DNA of 64,000 bases, from assembly GCF_023705585.1 (NCBI RefSeq), contig NZ_BOQE01000001.1:402501-466500 (forward strand), given 5' to 3'. The notes under the pieces were generated by a model, which ran no database searches, was not told where the DNA came from, and was given only the letters and a program-made list of their open reading frames with translations. A program made the translations under genes and the position numbers. Every line of letters starts with the position of its first letter. Position 1 is the first letter of the stretch. Origin of the DNA: Collibacillus ludicampi. Its GTDB lineage: Bacteria; Bacillota; Bacilli; Tumebacillales; BOQE01. Shown here piece by piece: positions 45,775 through 55,315 of the stretch.

Positions 45775-46605
45775 CTATTGCGCCCAACCTAAACGGCTTG
45801 GCAGGTCGGTACTCCAGAGCTTGTCAATCAGTTCTTCTGCAATCGCCTCCGGTTCATTCGCTTGAATCATTTCGGTGTTCACGGAGCGAATTTCTGGAAC
45901 CCATGTCTTTGCAACGATCGTAGGCGATCCTTTGAGACCGATTTTTTTTCGATCCAGATCTGGAAAATCGTTCGTCGTCCAAATGACGGGTTTATAACGG
46001 GCCGCCCTCAGCATACCGGGCATGGGAGCGCGTCGGACTTTGTTCAATTCTTTCAATGCTGTAATGAGAACAGGCATTTCGGTTTCTACTACTTCTATGC
46101 CATCTTCCAAATAGCGATGAACGGTAATTCGCCTTCCTTCGATTCCTATCACTTTGCCGACATAGGTTAACTGCTCGAGATCCAAGCGGCACGCAATTCC
46201 AGGCCCCACTTGTCCGGTATCCCCGTCCAGCGTCTGTTTTCCGGTAAAAACGATGTCAATTGGCCCCCATGTGGCGGCAACCATCTTGATCGTTTCCGCC
46301 AATACGTAAGATGTCGCTAGCGTATCGGCACCAGCAAATGCGCGATCGGTGACAAGGACAGCATCATCGGCGCCGAGAGAGATGCACTGTTTTAACGCTT
46401 TTTCCGCGGGTGGCGGCCCCATGCAGACTACCGTGATTCGGCCGCCATACTTTTCTTTCAGGCGCAATGCTTCTTCCAGGCCGTGAAGATCATAGAAATT
46501 GACAATGGCGGGAACCCCCTGGCGTACCAACGTGTTGGTTTTCGGGTCGATGCGTATCTCACGACTGTCAGGCACTTGTTTCACACAAACGACAATATGA
46601 AGCAT
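45775..46605 (-). CDS. fixA: Electron transfer flavoprotein beta subunit FixA
   Basis: A 276-residue ETF beta subunit with the signature VCMGPPPAEKALKQCISLGADDAVLVTDRAF and FTGKQTLDGDTGQVGPGIA. In FixABCX complexes the beta subunit FAD bifurcates electrons from NADH to ferredoxin and quinone. First gene of the operon; no nif genes are present, so a role in fatty acid or other oxidation is also possible. GAGGACGAAGGG precedes the ATG. Confidence 0.95.
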   Translation of the reverse strand: MLHIVVCVKQVPDSREIRIDPKTNTLVRQGVPAIVNFYDLHGLEEALRLKEKYGGRITVVCMGPPPAEKALKQCISLGADDAVLVTDRAFAGADTLATSYVLAETIKMVAATWGPIDIVFTGKQTLDGDTGQVGPGIACRLDLEQLTYVGKVIGIEGRRITVHRYLEDGIEVVETEMPVLITALKELNKVRRAPMPGMLRAARYKPVIWTTNDFPDLDRKKIGLKGSPTIVAKTWVPEIRSVNTEMIQANEPEAIAEELIDKLWSTDLPSRLGWAQ

Positions 46606-46861
46606 GACGCCCTTCGTCCTCCCCTCTCATTTCGAAAAAACTTACATTACTATCTAATGCGTGTCCGAGCCCCTTTCATGACACTTTTTTCACAAATACA
46701 TACCACCGAAAGCAGAAAGGGTAGATTTCGAAATACTTTACCGTTTGACTCTTTTCTTAATGCCCCATGAAGATTGGTTGTTATCTTATAAATACCATGA
46801 AATGAGGTGATTTGCAAATAATATTGGGAATTATATAAATAATCAAATGCAATCTTGAGTA
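46606..46861. other. Intergenic region upstream of fixA
   Basis: About 255 bases between fixA and the queF terminator, AT-rich. It should hold the fixA promoter, but I see no pair of boxes I would defend and no gene. Confidence 0.5.
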
Positions 46862-46894
46862 ACAAAAAAACCATTCCTGTACCGGAATGGTTTC
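46862..46894 (-). terminator. Terminator after queF
   Basis: AAACCATTCC/GGAATGGTTT stem followed on the minus strand by a run of seven T. Confidence 0.88.
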
Positions 46895-46921
46895 AGCGTG
46901 TTTTTTATCGTTCCATTTGGA

Positions 46922-47296
46922 TTATAGACTCTCTTTGCGGACATCCCCATTATATTCTGCCGTAACCGTTGTATAAATGCCTCCGCGAACATTGAATTTT
47001 CCTATGACTTTCATGTAACGCGGCTGCAAAGCTTTGACGAGGTCATTGAGAATGATGTTGGTCACATCTTCATGGAAATGACCTTCATCGCGGAAGCTCC
47101 AAAGATATAATTTTAATGACTTCAATTCAACGATGGACGGTCCCGGTATATACTTCACAAAGATCGTTGCAAAATCAGGCTGCCCCGTCTTTGGGCACAA
47201 AGCTGTAAATTCCGGACACTCGATTTCTATCATATAATCACGATCCGGATGTGGGTTCGGAACCACTTCCAGTTCTTTACTAGGACGAGTCGACAT
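46922..47296 (-). CDS. queF: 7-cyano-7-deazaguanine reductase QueF
   Basis: A 124-residue single-domain nitrile reductase that makes preQ1 for queuosine tRNA modification. [12 protein letters not shown] holds the catalytic Cys and Asp, and [21 protein letters not shown] the QueF family motif. It is shorter than Bacillus QueF (165) mostly at both ends, but no core motif is missing. ATG at 47296 follows GGAGGAAAG. No other que genes are adjacent. Confidence 0.94.
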   Translation of the reverse strand: MSTRPSKELEVVPNPHPDRDYMIEIECPEFTALCPKTGQPDFATIFVKYIPGPSIVELKSLKLYLWSFRDEGHFHEDVTNIILNDLVKALQPRYMKVIGKFNVRGGIYTTVTAEYNGDVRKESL

Positions 47297-47347
47297 CGAA
47301 CTTTCCTCCAATCTTGCACTCTATGTAAAGAGCATCGCTACCTCAAT

Positions 47348-47376
47348 AGAATAGCTGAGGAATATGTTACGGTCAA
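47348..47376 (-). promoter_or_regulatory. Promoter of queF
   Basis: TTGACC (47376-47371), 17 bases, TATTCT (47353-47348) on the minus strand, about 52 bases before the queF start. The short leader does not fit the preQ1 riboswitch. Confidence 0.65.
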
Positions 47377-47482
47377 GAAAACGATGAACCGTCTTTCTTA
47401 TGATGCACAAGATCGTGAATCCTATGTATTCTATAAATATTTACCAAACCGTTTCTATCGAAATGCTCTAAGACCATTAAAA

Positions 47483-47540
47483 GAAGCCGCCCCGTCATAC
47501 GGGACAGCTTCGTATTATAAAATACCGACAATGTCGGTAT
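47483..47540 (-). terminator. Tandem terminators after the M42 peptidase gene
   Basis: First ATACCGAC/GTCGGTAT with TTTTATAA (47521-47540). Then GAAGC..CCCGT/ACGGG..GCTTC followed by TTTTAATGG (47483-47511). Both are read on the minus strand. Confidence 0.75.
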
Positions 47541-47573
47541 GTGTTCCATCATATGCATGTAATCTTATGATTG

Positions 47574-48635
47574 TCACACCTTTGTGTAATCGTCCATCTC
47601 CGATTGTATGTAGGCAAGGAGTAAGCGATACGTTTCTTTTAAAGAATCACGATGCGTTCTCTCGAATGAATGGGATGCATCAATACCGGGACCGATTAAT
47701 CCATGTACGATATCAAAGCCCGCCCGGAGCGCTGCGGAAGCATCGGAGCCATAGTGTGGATAAATATCGATCTTATAAGCGATTCCTTCTCGCTCCGCAA
47801 GATCCACAAGTTTCTGCCTGAAACCGTAATGATACGGACCCGAACTGTCTTTTGCACAGATCGAGACGGTATACTCATCGCTCGCTTGACCGGCACCGAT
47901 TGCCCCCATATCGACAGCGAGGTATTCGACGGTTTCAGGCGGAATGTTGGAGTTCCCGCCATACCCGATTTCCTCATGATTGGAAATGAGAATATGTGTC
48001 GTATGCGGAATCTCGATCCCCTGTTCCTTGATCTGGCTAATCAATTCCAGCAAAATGGCTACGCTCGCTTTGTCATCCAAATGGCGTGATTTGATGAAAC
48101 CGTGTTCAGTCACTTTCACGCGCGGGTCGAATGAAACGAAATCGCCCACTCTGATCCCGAGCGCCTCCACTCCTTCACGGTCAGCGACTTTCGCGTCGAT
48201 TCGCACTTCTATCGTTTCTTGCGAACGCTCCGCTTTGCGTGTTTCCTCGCCATGAACATGAACCGACGCTTTGTCGATCATGATCGTTCCCGTAATGACG
48301 CCATTCTTGGCGGTGTGAATGTTGCAATACTCTCCTTCGATTGCATTCCAAGCATATCCGCCAATCATGGACAGTTTGAGACGACCATTTGCTTTGATTT
48401 CCTTGACCATCGCTCCTAACGTGTCAACGTGTGCGGTAAGTACCCGTTGTTCTCTGTGATCGGCACCTTCCAAAGTCATGAGTAGACCGCCTTTGTGATT
48501 CCTTGTCATAGGTACTCCGTAGCGTTCCATCTTCCTTTCAATAAAACGGATGATCTCTTGTGTAAATCCGGACGGGCTCGGGATGGATACCAACTGCACA
48601 AGCGTATCGACGATATGATTGACGATCTCCTCCAT
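47574..48635 (-). CDS. M42-family metallopeptidase
   Basis: A 353-residue dinuclear zinc aminopeptidase of the FrvX/YsdC group. Metal ligands are in LTAHVDTLG, SRHLDDKASVAILLEL, ISNHEEIGYGGN and VDMGAIG, with a late His in DASHSFERTHRDS. It trims peptides in the cytoplasm. The ATG at 48635 lies eight bases after GAGGG; an upstream reading to 48683 is unsupported. Single-gene unit. Confidence 0.93.
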   Translation of the reverse strand: MEEIVNHIVDTLVQLVSIPSPSGFTQEIIRFIERKMERYGVPMTRNHKGGLLMTLEGADHREQRVLTAHVDTLGAMVKEIKANGRLKLSMIGGYAWNAIEGEYCNIHTAKNGVITGTIMIDKASVHVHGEETRKAERSQETIEVRIDAKVADREGVEALGIRVGDFVSFDPRVKVTEHGFIKSRHLDDKASVAILLELISQIKEQGIEIPHTTHILISNHEEIGYGGNSNIPPETVEYLAVDMGAIGAGQASDEYTVSICAKDSSGPYHYGFRQKLVDLAEREGIAYKIDIYPHYGSDASAALRAGFDIVHGLIGPGIDASHSFERTHRDSLKETYRLLLAYIQSEMDDYTKV

Positions 48636-48788
48636 ATTCATTCCCTCACTTTCTTTCACTTTCAGAGATGCGATTCCGTACATATATCTTAACGCAAAAT
48701 ATTCCTACCGTCTCCATTCACTCCCATTGTCGCTTCATGGTTATGAGTGTAATATTGAAGAATATAAATCAAAGGAGAGCACAAAGAC

Positions 48789-49166
48789 ATGTCGAAATTT
48801 ATGCCTGTTAAGTCGCTCACCGGAGAGTTGAAACGTACTGAAATCAGGCGTGGTACAGCTTATAAACTGACGACCAACGAATTCGTTTTACAACGGGAAG
48901 ATACAGCGTATGTCATCGATTTAAACAAGATCCTGGGCGTGATCGCATGCGATCCCAGCGAAACATCGACACACACCGATCTGATTGGAGATACGCATGT
49001 TTCTACTCATTTCGGACAATCCTCATATAAAATCATAGCAACGGAAATGCTCATCTTTACGCGCCATGGGGTGTCAGAACGGGGGGCGTCCACCTTGCAC
49101 ACATCATTATCCGACGATTTTACCCGTTTGCTGATCAATCATCTGCATGCCCAAAAGCCGTTTTAG
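48789..49166 (+). CDS. Unknown protein (125 aa)
   Basis: I do not recognise it. AAAGGAGAG precedes the ATG, and the 125-residue product is soluble and beta-strand rich (GTAYKLTTNEFVLQREDTAYVIDLNKILGVI), perhaps a small PH-like or OB-type fold. It is divergent from the peptidase gene. A hairpin without T run (AGGAAGCTCT/AGAGCTTCCT, 49259-49283) lies downstream. Confidence 0.72.
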   Translation: MSKFMPVKSLTGELKRTEIRRGTAYKLTTNEFVLQREDTAYVIDLNKILGVIACDPSETSTHTDLIGDTHVSTHFGQSSYKIIATEMLIFTRHGVSERGASTLHTSLSDDFTRLLINHLHAQKPF

Positions 49167-49323
49167 AGCCTGTTTAACAGATGTTTCTAGAACACAAATG
49201 TGCATGCATGAGGTGACGAAAGAAGCATTCATACACAGGCCTCTTCCAAAAATCAACGAGGAAGCTCTGTTAGAGAGCTTCCTGCCAAATGGATTTCTAT
49301 CTCATTAAGGGGGAAGGGATCAG

Positions 49324-49554
49324 ATGAGACAACAAAAGGAAGACCAAGAAACGAAACGATCGTATCAGGCCCTTGCCATGGCCTCAGCCATAGGCGCAGA
49401 CCTTGCGGGTACCACCATCGGTGGTCTCTACCTCGGCAAGTACCTTGATCGCCTTTTGGGTACATCCCCATGGCTGCTCCTGGTCGGCATTGTTGTCGGG
49501 CTCGCATCGGGAATTTACGGGATCAGCTTGATCACAAAACGTTTTACGAGTTAA
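49324..49554 (+). CDS. AtpZ/AtpI-family membrane protein
   Basis: A 76-residue protein with two membrane helices (SAIGADLAGTTIGGLYLGKYLD and WLLLVGIVVGLASGIYGISLI) joined by GTSPW, the AtpZ/AtpI pattern linked to F-ATPase assembly and Mg transport. It stands away from any atp operon in this window. AAGGGGGAAGGG precedes the ATG. Its last 11 bases overlap the end of the convergent gene. Confidence 0.8.
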   Translation: MRQQKEDQETKRSYQALAMASAIGADLAGTTIGGLYLGKYLDRLLGTSPWLLLVGIVVGLASGIYGISLITKRFTS

Positions 49555-50119
49555 AACGATCAGAATTCAGCACCTGATCCACCTGCGCCACTTCCTCGAC
49601 AAATGTACAAAGCCTTTGATGCAATTCTTGAACTAATTGCGTATCTCCCTTTTTTTTGGCGTCCATATACTGCTCAAGAGCGATATAAATATGCCCCATC
49701 AACGCTTCTCTCATAATCCGCAGATCCCAATCGGGCGGGATTTTCCTTTCAACAAACACTCCTTCGTCCATGATTATGCCATTTACATACAACGTACGAT
49801 ACAATACGCTGCGGCCTGTGTAGTATTTTTCCGCATGCAGTTTCAACGATTCGATCATTGATTCGAGTGCTTTTAACATGCGGCCGTCACCGATTTTCAC
49901 CCGCATATACTCGATATGCAATTGATATTCGCCTGACTGTTCGTATAGATAAAACACCAGATCATCATCTTCGTGATGAAGATGCAAGATGATCGCTTTT
50001 CCTCTGGCTTTCTCATCGACATAAATCCCCAACGCCTGAACTTTACGTTTCCAATCCAATAATTCTTGAAGAGCAATGCGACCTGAAATATTGCGAAAAA
50101 TGACAATCGCGTTGTCCAA
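49544..50119 (-). CDS. Unknown protein (191 aa)
   Basis: I do not recognise the family. The 191-residue protein appears cytoplasmic. An N-terminal alpha/beta half (FRNISGRIALQELLDWKRKVQALGIYVD) is followed by a helical half (YIALEQYMDAKKKGDTQLVQELHQRL). A TTG start at 50119 has a very strong AAAGGAGGGGGG site. It lies between an AtpZ-like gene (3' overlap) and mqnE (divergent). Confidence 0.75.
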   Translation of the reverse strand: MDNAIVIFRNISGRIALQELLDWKRKVQALGIYVDEKARGKAIILHLHHEDDDLVFYLYEQSGEYQLHIEYMRVKIGDGRMLKALESMIESLKLHAEKYYTGRSVLYRTLYVNGIIMDEGVFVERKIPPDWDLRIMREALMGHIYIALEQYMDAKKKGDTQLVQELHQRLCTFVEEVAQVDQVLNSDRFNS

Positions 50120-50283
50120 TTTGCCCCCCTCCTTTATCAGGAGGTTTCATCTTTTGATATATCTTATGAATCAAGAGTTCCACATGTACTCCGTCTTTCA
50201 TCCAATATCAGGGGAATGTTTGAAAGCAGGTTGACAGTCTTACCAAAATAACTTTACCATGGATCTAGGGGAGGGAAGTTCAC

Positions 50284-51369
50284 ATGTTAATCACTTCACA
50301 ACCGTCTCTCGATTCAATTATCCGCAAGGTCGAATATGGTGAACGTCTGACATTGGAAGACGGCCTCACCCTGTTTGAATCGAATGACATCGCAACGATC
50401 GGCCAGTTAGCCAATCTGGTAAACACTCGTAAAAATGGCAATAATGTATATTTTATACAAAATCGCTATCTGAATCCGACGAATGTTTGCAATGCACATT
50501 GTTCATTCTGTGGTTTTCGGCGCGATCCCGGAGAAGACGGCGCATATACGATGACACACGAAGAGATTGTGGAAGCTGTGAGACCGGATGCTCATAAAAT
50601 TCGTGAAGTCCATATCGTTGGCGGGCACAATCATACGGTTCCGTTTTCCTATTATGTAGAAACCGTTCGTGTTCTCAAGACCCATTTTCCTCATATCGCG
50701 GTCAAAGCGTACACCGGCGCGGAAATTCAATTTTTCTCCGAGTTATCGGGGAAATCTGTCGAAGCTGTGCTCGCGGAACTCAAAGAGGCAGGGCTTGATT
50801 CATTGACAGGAGGCGGTGCGGAGATTTTGAGCGAGCGCTACCGTCAGAAAGTATGCTCCGACAAAGCTACGGTAGAACAATGGTTAAACGCGCACCGTAC
50901 CGCTCACAAAATGGGGATCAAAACACACGCCACGATGCTCTACGGTCTTATCGAAACGTACGAAGAACGATTGCAGCATATGTTGTATCTGCGTGAAATC
51001 CAGGATGAAACGGGAGGCTTCCTCACATTCATACCTCTCGCTTATCAACCGCGTACATATAGCGTGACGAAACGCACGGCCGCGTTTGATGACTTGAAGA
51101 CAATTGCCATCTCCCGTTTGATGCTCGACAATTTTGATCATATCAAAGCATATTGGATCGATTTAGGTACCAAGATCGCACAAGTAGCTCTCGGATTCGG
51201 TGCCGATGATTTGCATGGTACTCTCATCGAAGAGAAGATTTCCCATGCCGTGAAACCGGAAGCAAACGAGATGGCACTTACGGTTGACGAATTAGTATGG
51301 TTGATCAAGTCGGCAGGACGAACACCTGTTGAACGCGATACCTTCTACAATCCGATTCGCACTTTCTGA
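50284..51369 (+). CDS. mqnE: Aminofutalosine synthase MqnE
   Basis: Radical SAM enzyme of 361 residues that joins 3-[(1-carboxyvinyl)oxy]benzoate with SAM in the futalosine route to menaquinone. The cluster motif is CNAHCSFC (Cys69, Cys73, Cys76). KAYTGAEIQFFS, LTGGGAEILSERYRQKVCSDKA and FIPLAYQP fit MqnE rather than MqnC. GGGGAGGGAAG precedes the ATG. Other mqn genes are not in the window, but MenA at 29.6 kb could act later in the path. Confidence 0.92.
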   Translation: MLITSQPSLDSIIRKVEYGERLTLEDGLTLFESNDIATIGQLANLVNTRKNGNNVYFIQNRYLNPTNVCNAHCSFCGFRRDPGEDGAYTMTHEEIVEAVRPDAHKIREVHIVGGHNHTVPFSYYVETVRVLKTHFPHIAVKAYTGAEIQFFSELSGKSVEAVLAELKEAGLDSLTGGGAEILSERYRQKVCSDKATVEQWLNAHRTAHKMGIKTHATMLYGLIETYEERLQHMLYLREIQDETGGFLTFIPLAYQPRTYSVTKRTAAFDDLKTIAISRLMLDNFDHIKAYWIDLGTKIAQVALGFGADDLHGTLIEEKISHAVKPEANEMALTVDELVWLIKSAGRTPVERDTFYNPIRTF

Positions 51370-51378
51370 TCGCTTGTA

Positions 51379-51416
51379 TGGAAAAGCCACAACTATCCGG
51401 TAAGTTGTGGCTTTTT
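51379..51416 (+). terminator. Terminator after mqnE
   Basis: AAAAGCCACAACT/AGTTGTGGCTTTT stem followed by TCTTTT. Confidence 0.88.
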
Positions 51417-51563
51417 CTTTTCGGCGCATTCTCTCTCTTGCTCACGAGTCACATGTATCCAGCAAACGAGTCTCCTTTCCCTTCTCCACATGTATGAATC
51501 TCCTCTCTAAATCCTCCGTACTGCCTCAACCCTACCATTCCAATAGGTGATTGTATAAATTAG

Positions 51564-51592
51564 CTGACATTATCACAGGGATAAATTATAAA
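51564..51592 (+). promoter_or_regulatory. Promoter of the sulfite/sulfate exporter gene
   Basis: CTGACA (51564-51569), 17 bases, TATAAA (51587-51592). It lacks the GTACGTAC element seen at the GntR and xsc promoters. A CGTTCGAACG palindrome follows at 51632-51641. The rest of 51417-51700 holds no gene I can see. Confidence 0.55.
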
Positions 51593-51700
51593 AATTTTTC
51601 TTATCCATCAATTTCTCATATCCTGTAATTACAAAGAGTCGTTCGAACGAAGCGCTGGCCAGCCGAATTCCACCCATTCATCGGTTTAGGAGGCTTTCCT

Positions 51701-52735
51701 ATGAGAGTTAACGTTGAAAAGGAAGGCATACGACAGACGGTTGTTCAAAGAAAGACTGCCGGTTTTTCGAAGGCGTGGATCGGAGGCATTTTATTTACGT
51801 TTGCCATCGCTTTTGTGGGTACATGTTTGACGAAGTTCCCTGTGATCGATCGTCTGGGGCCCATGGTGACCGCTATACTGATTGCGATAATCTATCGGCA
51901 ATTCGCGGGTTATCCTGAGGCAATCCGTTCAGGTATCAATTTCTCGGCAAAAAGAATGTTACGTTTTGCCATCATTCTCTTCGGTTTTAAACTGAATGTT
52001 GATACGATCCTTCATCAGGGATTAGGACTGTTGGCGAGAGATGTTGGTTCCATTGCGATCGCGATTCTTGTTACCATGATGGTGGCTCATTGGATCAAAG
52101 CCGAACCGTCGTTATCCCTGATGCTTGCAGTCGGTACCGGCGTATGCGGAGCGGCAGCGATTGCCGCGGTATCTCCTATCATGGAAGGAAAAGATGATGA
52201 TACAGCCATCGGAGTCGGCCTCATCGCACTTGTGGGAACTCTCTTCACAATCGCCTACACATTGCTGGAACCGATCGTACACATGACAAACATTCAATAC
52301 GGAATTTGGTCCGGTATCAGTCTGCATGAAATCGCTCATGTAGCGGCTGCGGCCGCCCCGGCAGGACAGGATGCTTTGACAATCGCCCTGCTGGCGAAAT
52401 TAGGACGCGTCCTTTTATTGGTTCCCTTGTGCTTGATCTTAGCCGCCTGGATGAAGAAAAAGGGCTCTTCCGACAAACAGTCAAAAATCGAATTTCCGCG
52501 GTTTCTCTTTGGGTTTATTGCCACTAGCCTGATCGGATCGTATGTCCCGATTCCCCCGATCATTATGCAGAATTTGGCTACCGCAAGTTCCTTTCTCTTG
52601 ACAGCCGCCATGGTGGGACTTGGATTAAACGTCAGCTTCAAAGCGCTCCGCACCAAAGCGTTAAAACCATTCATTGCGATGCTGGCGGCTTCGGTCGTGC
52701 TATCGATCGCAACGTACCTTTCAATCATTTTGTAA
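51701..52735 (+). CDS. YeiH-family putative sulfate/sulfite exporter (UPF0324)
   Basis: A 344-residue protein with about ten membrane helices. The family core LMLAVGTGVCGAAAIAAVSPIM and SGISLHEIAHVAAAAA are clear. Members TauZ/SuyZ export sulfite or sulfate in sulfonate-degrading bacteria. Location next to the xsc/tpa locus supports that role here, since Xsc releases sulfite. TTAGGAGG precedes the ATG. Direction of transport is inferred. Confidence 0.85.
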   Translation: MRVNVEKEGIRQTVVQRKTAGFSKAWIGGILFTFAIAFVGTCLTKFPVIDRLGPMVTAILIAIIYRQFAGYPEAIRSGINFSAKRMLRFAIILFGFKLNVDTILHQGLGLLARDVGSIAIAILVTMMVAHWIKAEPSLSLMLAVGTGVCGAAAIAAVSPIMEGKDDDTAIGVGLIALVGTLFTIAYTLLEPIVHMTNIQYGIWSGISLHEIAHVAAAAAPAGQDALTIALLAKLGRVLLLVPLCLILAAWMKKKGSSDKQSKIEFPRFLFGFIATSLIGSYVPIPPIIMQNLATASSFLLTAAMVGLGLNVSFKALRTKALKPFIAMLAASVVLSIATYLSIIL

Positions 52736-52787
52736 AGCCTGAGCTCATTTGTATCATCAAAGGAAAAACTTTTGAAAGATCTTCGGA

Positions 52788-52813
52788 CCGCTCCATAAGC
52801 GGTCTTTTTGTTG
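52788..52813 (+). terminator. Terminator after the exporter gene
   Basis: GACCGC/GCGGTC stem followed by TTTTTG. Confidence 0.85.
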
Positions 52814-52916
52814 AAGCAGGTTCTTTTCATTGGCAACTGTTCGTAATGGTATCCAAAAGGCTGTAATCGGAAGAACTTCTTGTTTCGGGGAAAACGAGAG
52901 CGTATGGTCTTGTTCA

Positions 52917-52945
52917 TTGATTGCCTTCATATCATTGCCTATAAT
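52917..52945 (+). promoter_or_regulatory. Promoter of the gntR gene
   Basis: TTGATT (52917-52922), 17 bases, perfect TATAAT (52940-52945). The operator-like palindrome lies 13 bases downstream. Confidence 0.75.
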
Positions 52946-52957
52946 TGAAAATAAACT

Positions 52958-52967
52958 TGTACGTACA
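52958..52967. promoter_or_regulatory. Putative GntR operator (autoregulatory)
   Basis: TGTACGTACA, a perfect 10-base palindrome just downstream of the -10 box of gntR. The core GTACGTAC recurs at 59585-59592 downstream of the xsc promoter. Confidence 0.6.
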
Positions 52968-53000
52968 TCGTAATGTCAAAAAAAGTTAGGGGGGCTATTC

Positions 53001-53711
53001 ATGGAATTAGATTTTCATAGTCCGATTCCGTTACACGTTCAATTAAAAGACTTATTAGAAAAACAAATATTACAAGGACATTATACAGAAAAAATCCCTA
53101 GTGAAAGGGAACTCATGGATATGTATTCCGTCAGTAGGAGTACCGTTAGAGAAGCGATTTCCATTTTAGTCCGTGAGGGGATTTTGGAAAAAAAACATGG
53201 TAAGGGAACCTTCGTCTCTCTCAAACCTGTTCAAGAATGGTTAGGAATCACCAGCTTAACTGAAACCATCAAAAAAATGGATATTCGATTATTAGATCAT
53301 GGCATCGTTCCCACTCCCGAGAACATCGAGCATGTAGACGGTTTTCACGATCAGTCCTATCATATTAAAAGATTGCGGTTTAAAGATGATATTCCGATTG
53401 CGATTGAGAGACATTATTATCCACTGGAGATCGGGATGAAATTGCAAGCATACGATTTAAACAAGGCTGTTTTGTATGACGTGCTTGAAGGCGATCTCGG
53501 GATCCATTTTTGGGAAGCCGAACAAATTATCACATGCACTCATCCGGAAAAAGAAGACGCTGAACACTTGGGTGTTTCTGAATCCTTGTGCCTGTTGGTG
53601 ACAGAACGTATGATCTCTGACCCTGAAGGTAACCTGATCGAGTATTATAAAGGCTATTTCCGTTCTGACATGTACTCGATAACGATGAAAATGTCTCGAA
53701 AAGCAACATAA
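53001..53711 (+). CDS. GntR-family regulator, HutC/UTRA type
   Basis: A 236-residue regulator. The winged helix (residues 1-75) has [40 protein letters not shown]. The C-terminal UTRA ligand domain contains [20 protein letters not shown]. Effector unknown; position between the exporter and the taurine catabolic genes suggests a sulfonate or its product. GGGGGG precedes the ATG. A shared palindrome at its own and the xsc promoters suggests the regulon. Confidence 0.9.
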   Translation: MELDFHSPIPLHVQLKDLLEKQILQGHYTEKIPSERELMDMYSVSRSTVREAISILVREGILEKKHGKGTFVSLKPVQEWLGITSLTETIKKMDIRLLDHGIVPTPENIEHVDGFHDQSYHIKRLRFKDDIPIAIERHYYPLEIGMKLQAYDLNKAVLYDVLEGDLGIHFWEAEQIITCTHPEKEDAEHLGVSESLCLLVTERMISDPEGNLIEYYKGYFRSDMYSITMKMSRKAT

Positions 53712-53914
53712 TCTTTCAGTACAATACGGTTCATCCATACACCATGACAGTCAGCAAAAGGAATGATGTCATGGGAAATATCTTCTCTTTTCAATACATA
53801 TTTAAAAAAGAATGTGTCCAGGTCCCGAAAGATCGGTATACTGGACACCGTCGAATGTTCAATACCTTTATACGTTAATACGTTGACTCATTGATTTTAG
53901 CGATGATATCAAAC

Positions 53915-55315
53915 TCATGTGTTCAATCTCCGTTTGACCGATACTCGATAATATAACCAGAGAATGATCAACCAAACGACTCCTCCATAAACGGAAACCC
54001 GAGTTAAGGGGGACGTTGCAATCGCAATAACCGAGATAGCAAGTAACAATAAACCGATTACTGGCAATATAGGCCAGAACGGCATCGGGTATTGAAGGAA
54101 TTTATTTTCTGCCTTGGCGCGTCGTCTGAAAACCAATTCACAAACCAGAATCACACCCCATGTCCAAAGTGAAGCAAATGCAGACGCGCTGGTGATCCAG
54201 ACATACACATCATCTGGTGCCAAGTAGGTGATGATAATTCCAATGGAGATCATAGCTGCGGTAGCCCATACAGAGATATGAGGTACCTGATTCCGGTTCA
54301 ATTTTGTAAAATTCGAAGAATAATATCCCTTATGTGCCATACTGAACAGCATGCGACTCCCGCCGTATAAGCCCGTGTTACAAGATGAAAGTCCGGAAAG
54401 AATAATGATCAAATTTACAAGACCTGCGGCAACTGGGATTCCAATTTTCGAAAACATGAGAACGTAAGGACTTCCGGTATGCTCGATCAAATAGTTCCAT
54501 GGAAACGCGCACAGCATGATCAGAATAGAACCAATATAAAAGATTGAAATACGCACGGTCACCGTTTTGAAAGCTTGACGTATGGTAGTTCCGGGGTCGT
54601 AAGATTCTCCGGCTTCCACGGCGAGTGTTTCGATACCACTATATGCTTGAACAACGAGTGAAATCGCAGCCAGAACTCCTAGCCAACCGTGTGGCAGAAA
54701 ACCGTCATTGACCCAAAGATTTGTTAAACCGACCGCTTGCCCCTGATTGTAAACACCAGTGAGGATAATCAATCCTCCAAAGAACATAAACACAATGACG
54801 GCGCTGACTTTCAAAACGGCAAACCAATACTCCACTTCACCAAAAATCCGTACCGCAAGCAAATTAGAGAAGGTAAAGAGAATCAAGGCGATCAGCCCGG
54901 GAATCCAAGCAGGAAAAGACGGAAACCAAAATTGTAACAGTTTTCCGATCGCCGCCAGTTCAGACATAACCGTAGCTACCCAGTAAAACCACCACATTCC
55001 GGATGTCACATACCCTATTTGGGAACCGAGAAGTTCACCGGCGTAATGACTGAAGGAACCGGCAACAGGTTTTTCTACCGTCATTTCACCGAGCGCTCTC
55101 ATCACGATGGCAGCAAGTATTCCACAAATAACGAAGTCAACCACTACACCCGGACCCGCCAGTTTCACGGAGGGAGCGGAACCATAAAACAATCCTACTC
55201 CAATAACCCCTCCAATAGCCAGCATTTGAATTTGTCGATTCGACAAACTCCGCCTGAGTCCTTCCGATTCCATTTCAACGGATCCTTCTCTTTCAATCAT
55301 TGCCAAAGACATCAT
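53915..55315 (-). CDS. APC-family amino acid permease
   Basis: A 466-residue transporter with twelve membrane helices. LSNRQIQMLAIGGVIGVGLFYGSAPSV is the helix I signature of the AAT subfamily (GabP/AnsP/RocE group). It is convergent with gntR and lies downstream of tpa on the same strand. Uptake of taurine, beta-alanine or the amino acceptor alanine are possible roles; the substrate is inferred only from context. Start is uncertain: GAAGGAGG abuts ATG 55315, and nearby starts at 55312 or 55306 (TTG) are possible. Confidence 0.88.
   Translation of the reverse strand: MMSLAMIEREGSVEMESEGLRRSLSNRQIQMLAIGGVIGVGLFYGSAPSVKLAGPGVVVDFVICGILAAIVMRALGEMTVEKPVAGSFSHYAGELLGSQIGYVTSGMWWFYWVATVMSELAAIGKLLQFWFPSFPAWIPGLIALILFTFSNLLAVRIFGEVEYWFAVLKVSAVIVFMFFGGLIILTGVYNQGQAVGLTNLWVNDGFLPHGWLGVLAAISLVVQAYSGIETLAVEAGESYDPGTTIRQAFKTVTVRISIFYIGSILIMLCAFPWNYLIEHTGSPYVLMFSKIGIPVAAGLVNLIIILSGLSSCNTGLYGGSRMLFSMAHKGYYSSNFTKLNRNQVPHISVWATAAMISIGIIITYLAPDDVYVWITSASAFASLWTWGVILVCELVFRRRAKAENKFLQYPMPFWPILPVIGLLLLAISVIAIATSPLTRVSVYGGVVWLIILWLYYRVSVKRRLNT

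Noticed and set aside
42729-46605. Nitrogen fixation island
   Set aside because: fixABCX is present but no nif gene is seen in the window; the complex also occurs in non-fixers.
46596-46612. Another repeat fragment at the fixA start (GCATGACGCCC)
   Set aside because: Only about eleven bases match and they include the start codon region; chance is enough.
47297-47347. preQ1 riboswitch in front of queF
   Set aside because: The leader is short, and neither the C-rich loop nor the A-rich tail of preQ1-I is present.
52336-52917. A 193-codon minus-strand frame
   Set aside because: It is a shadow of the exporter gene and terminator on the other strand.
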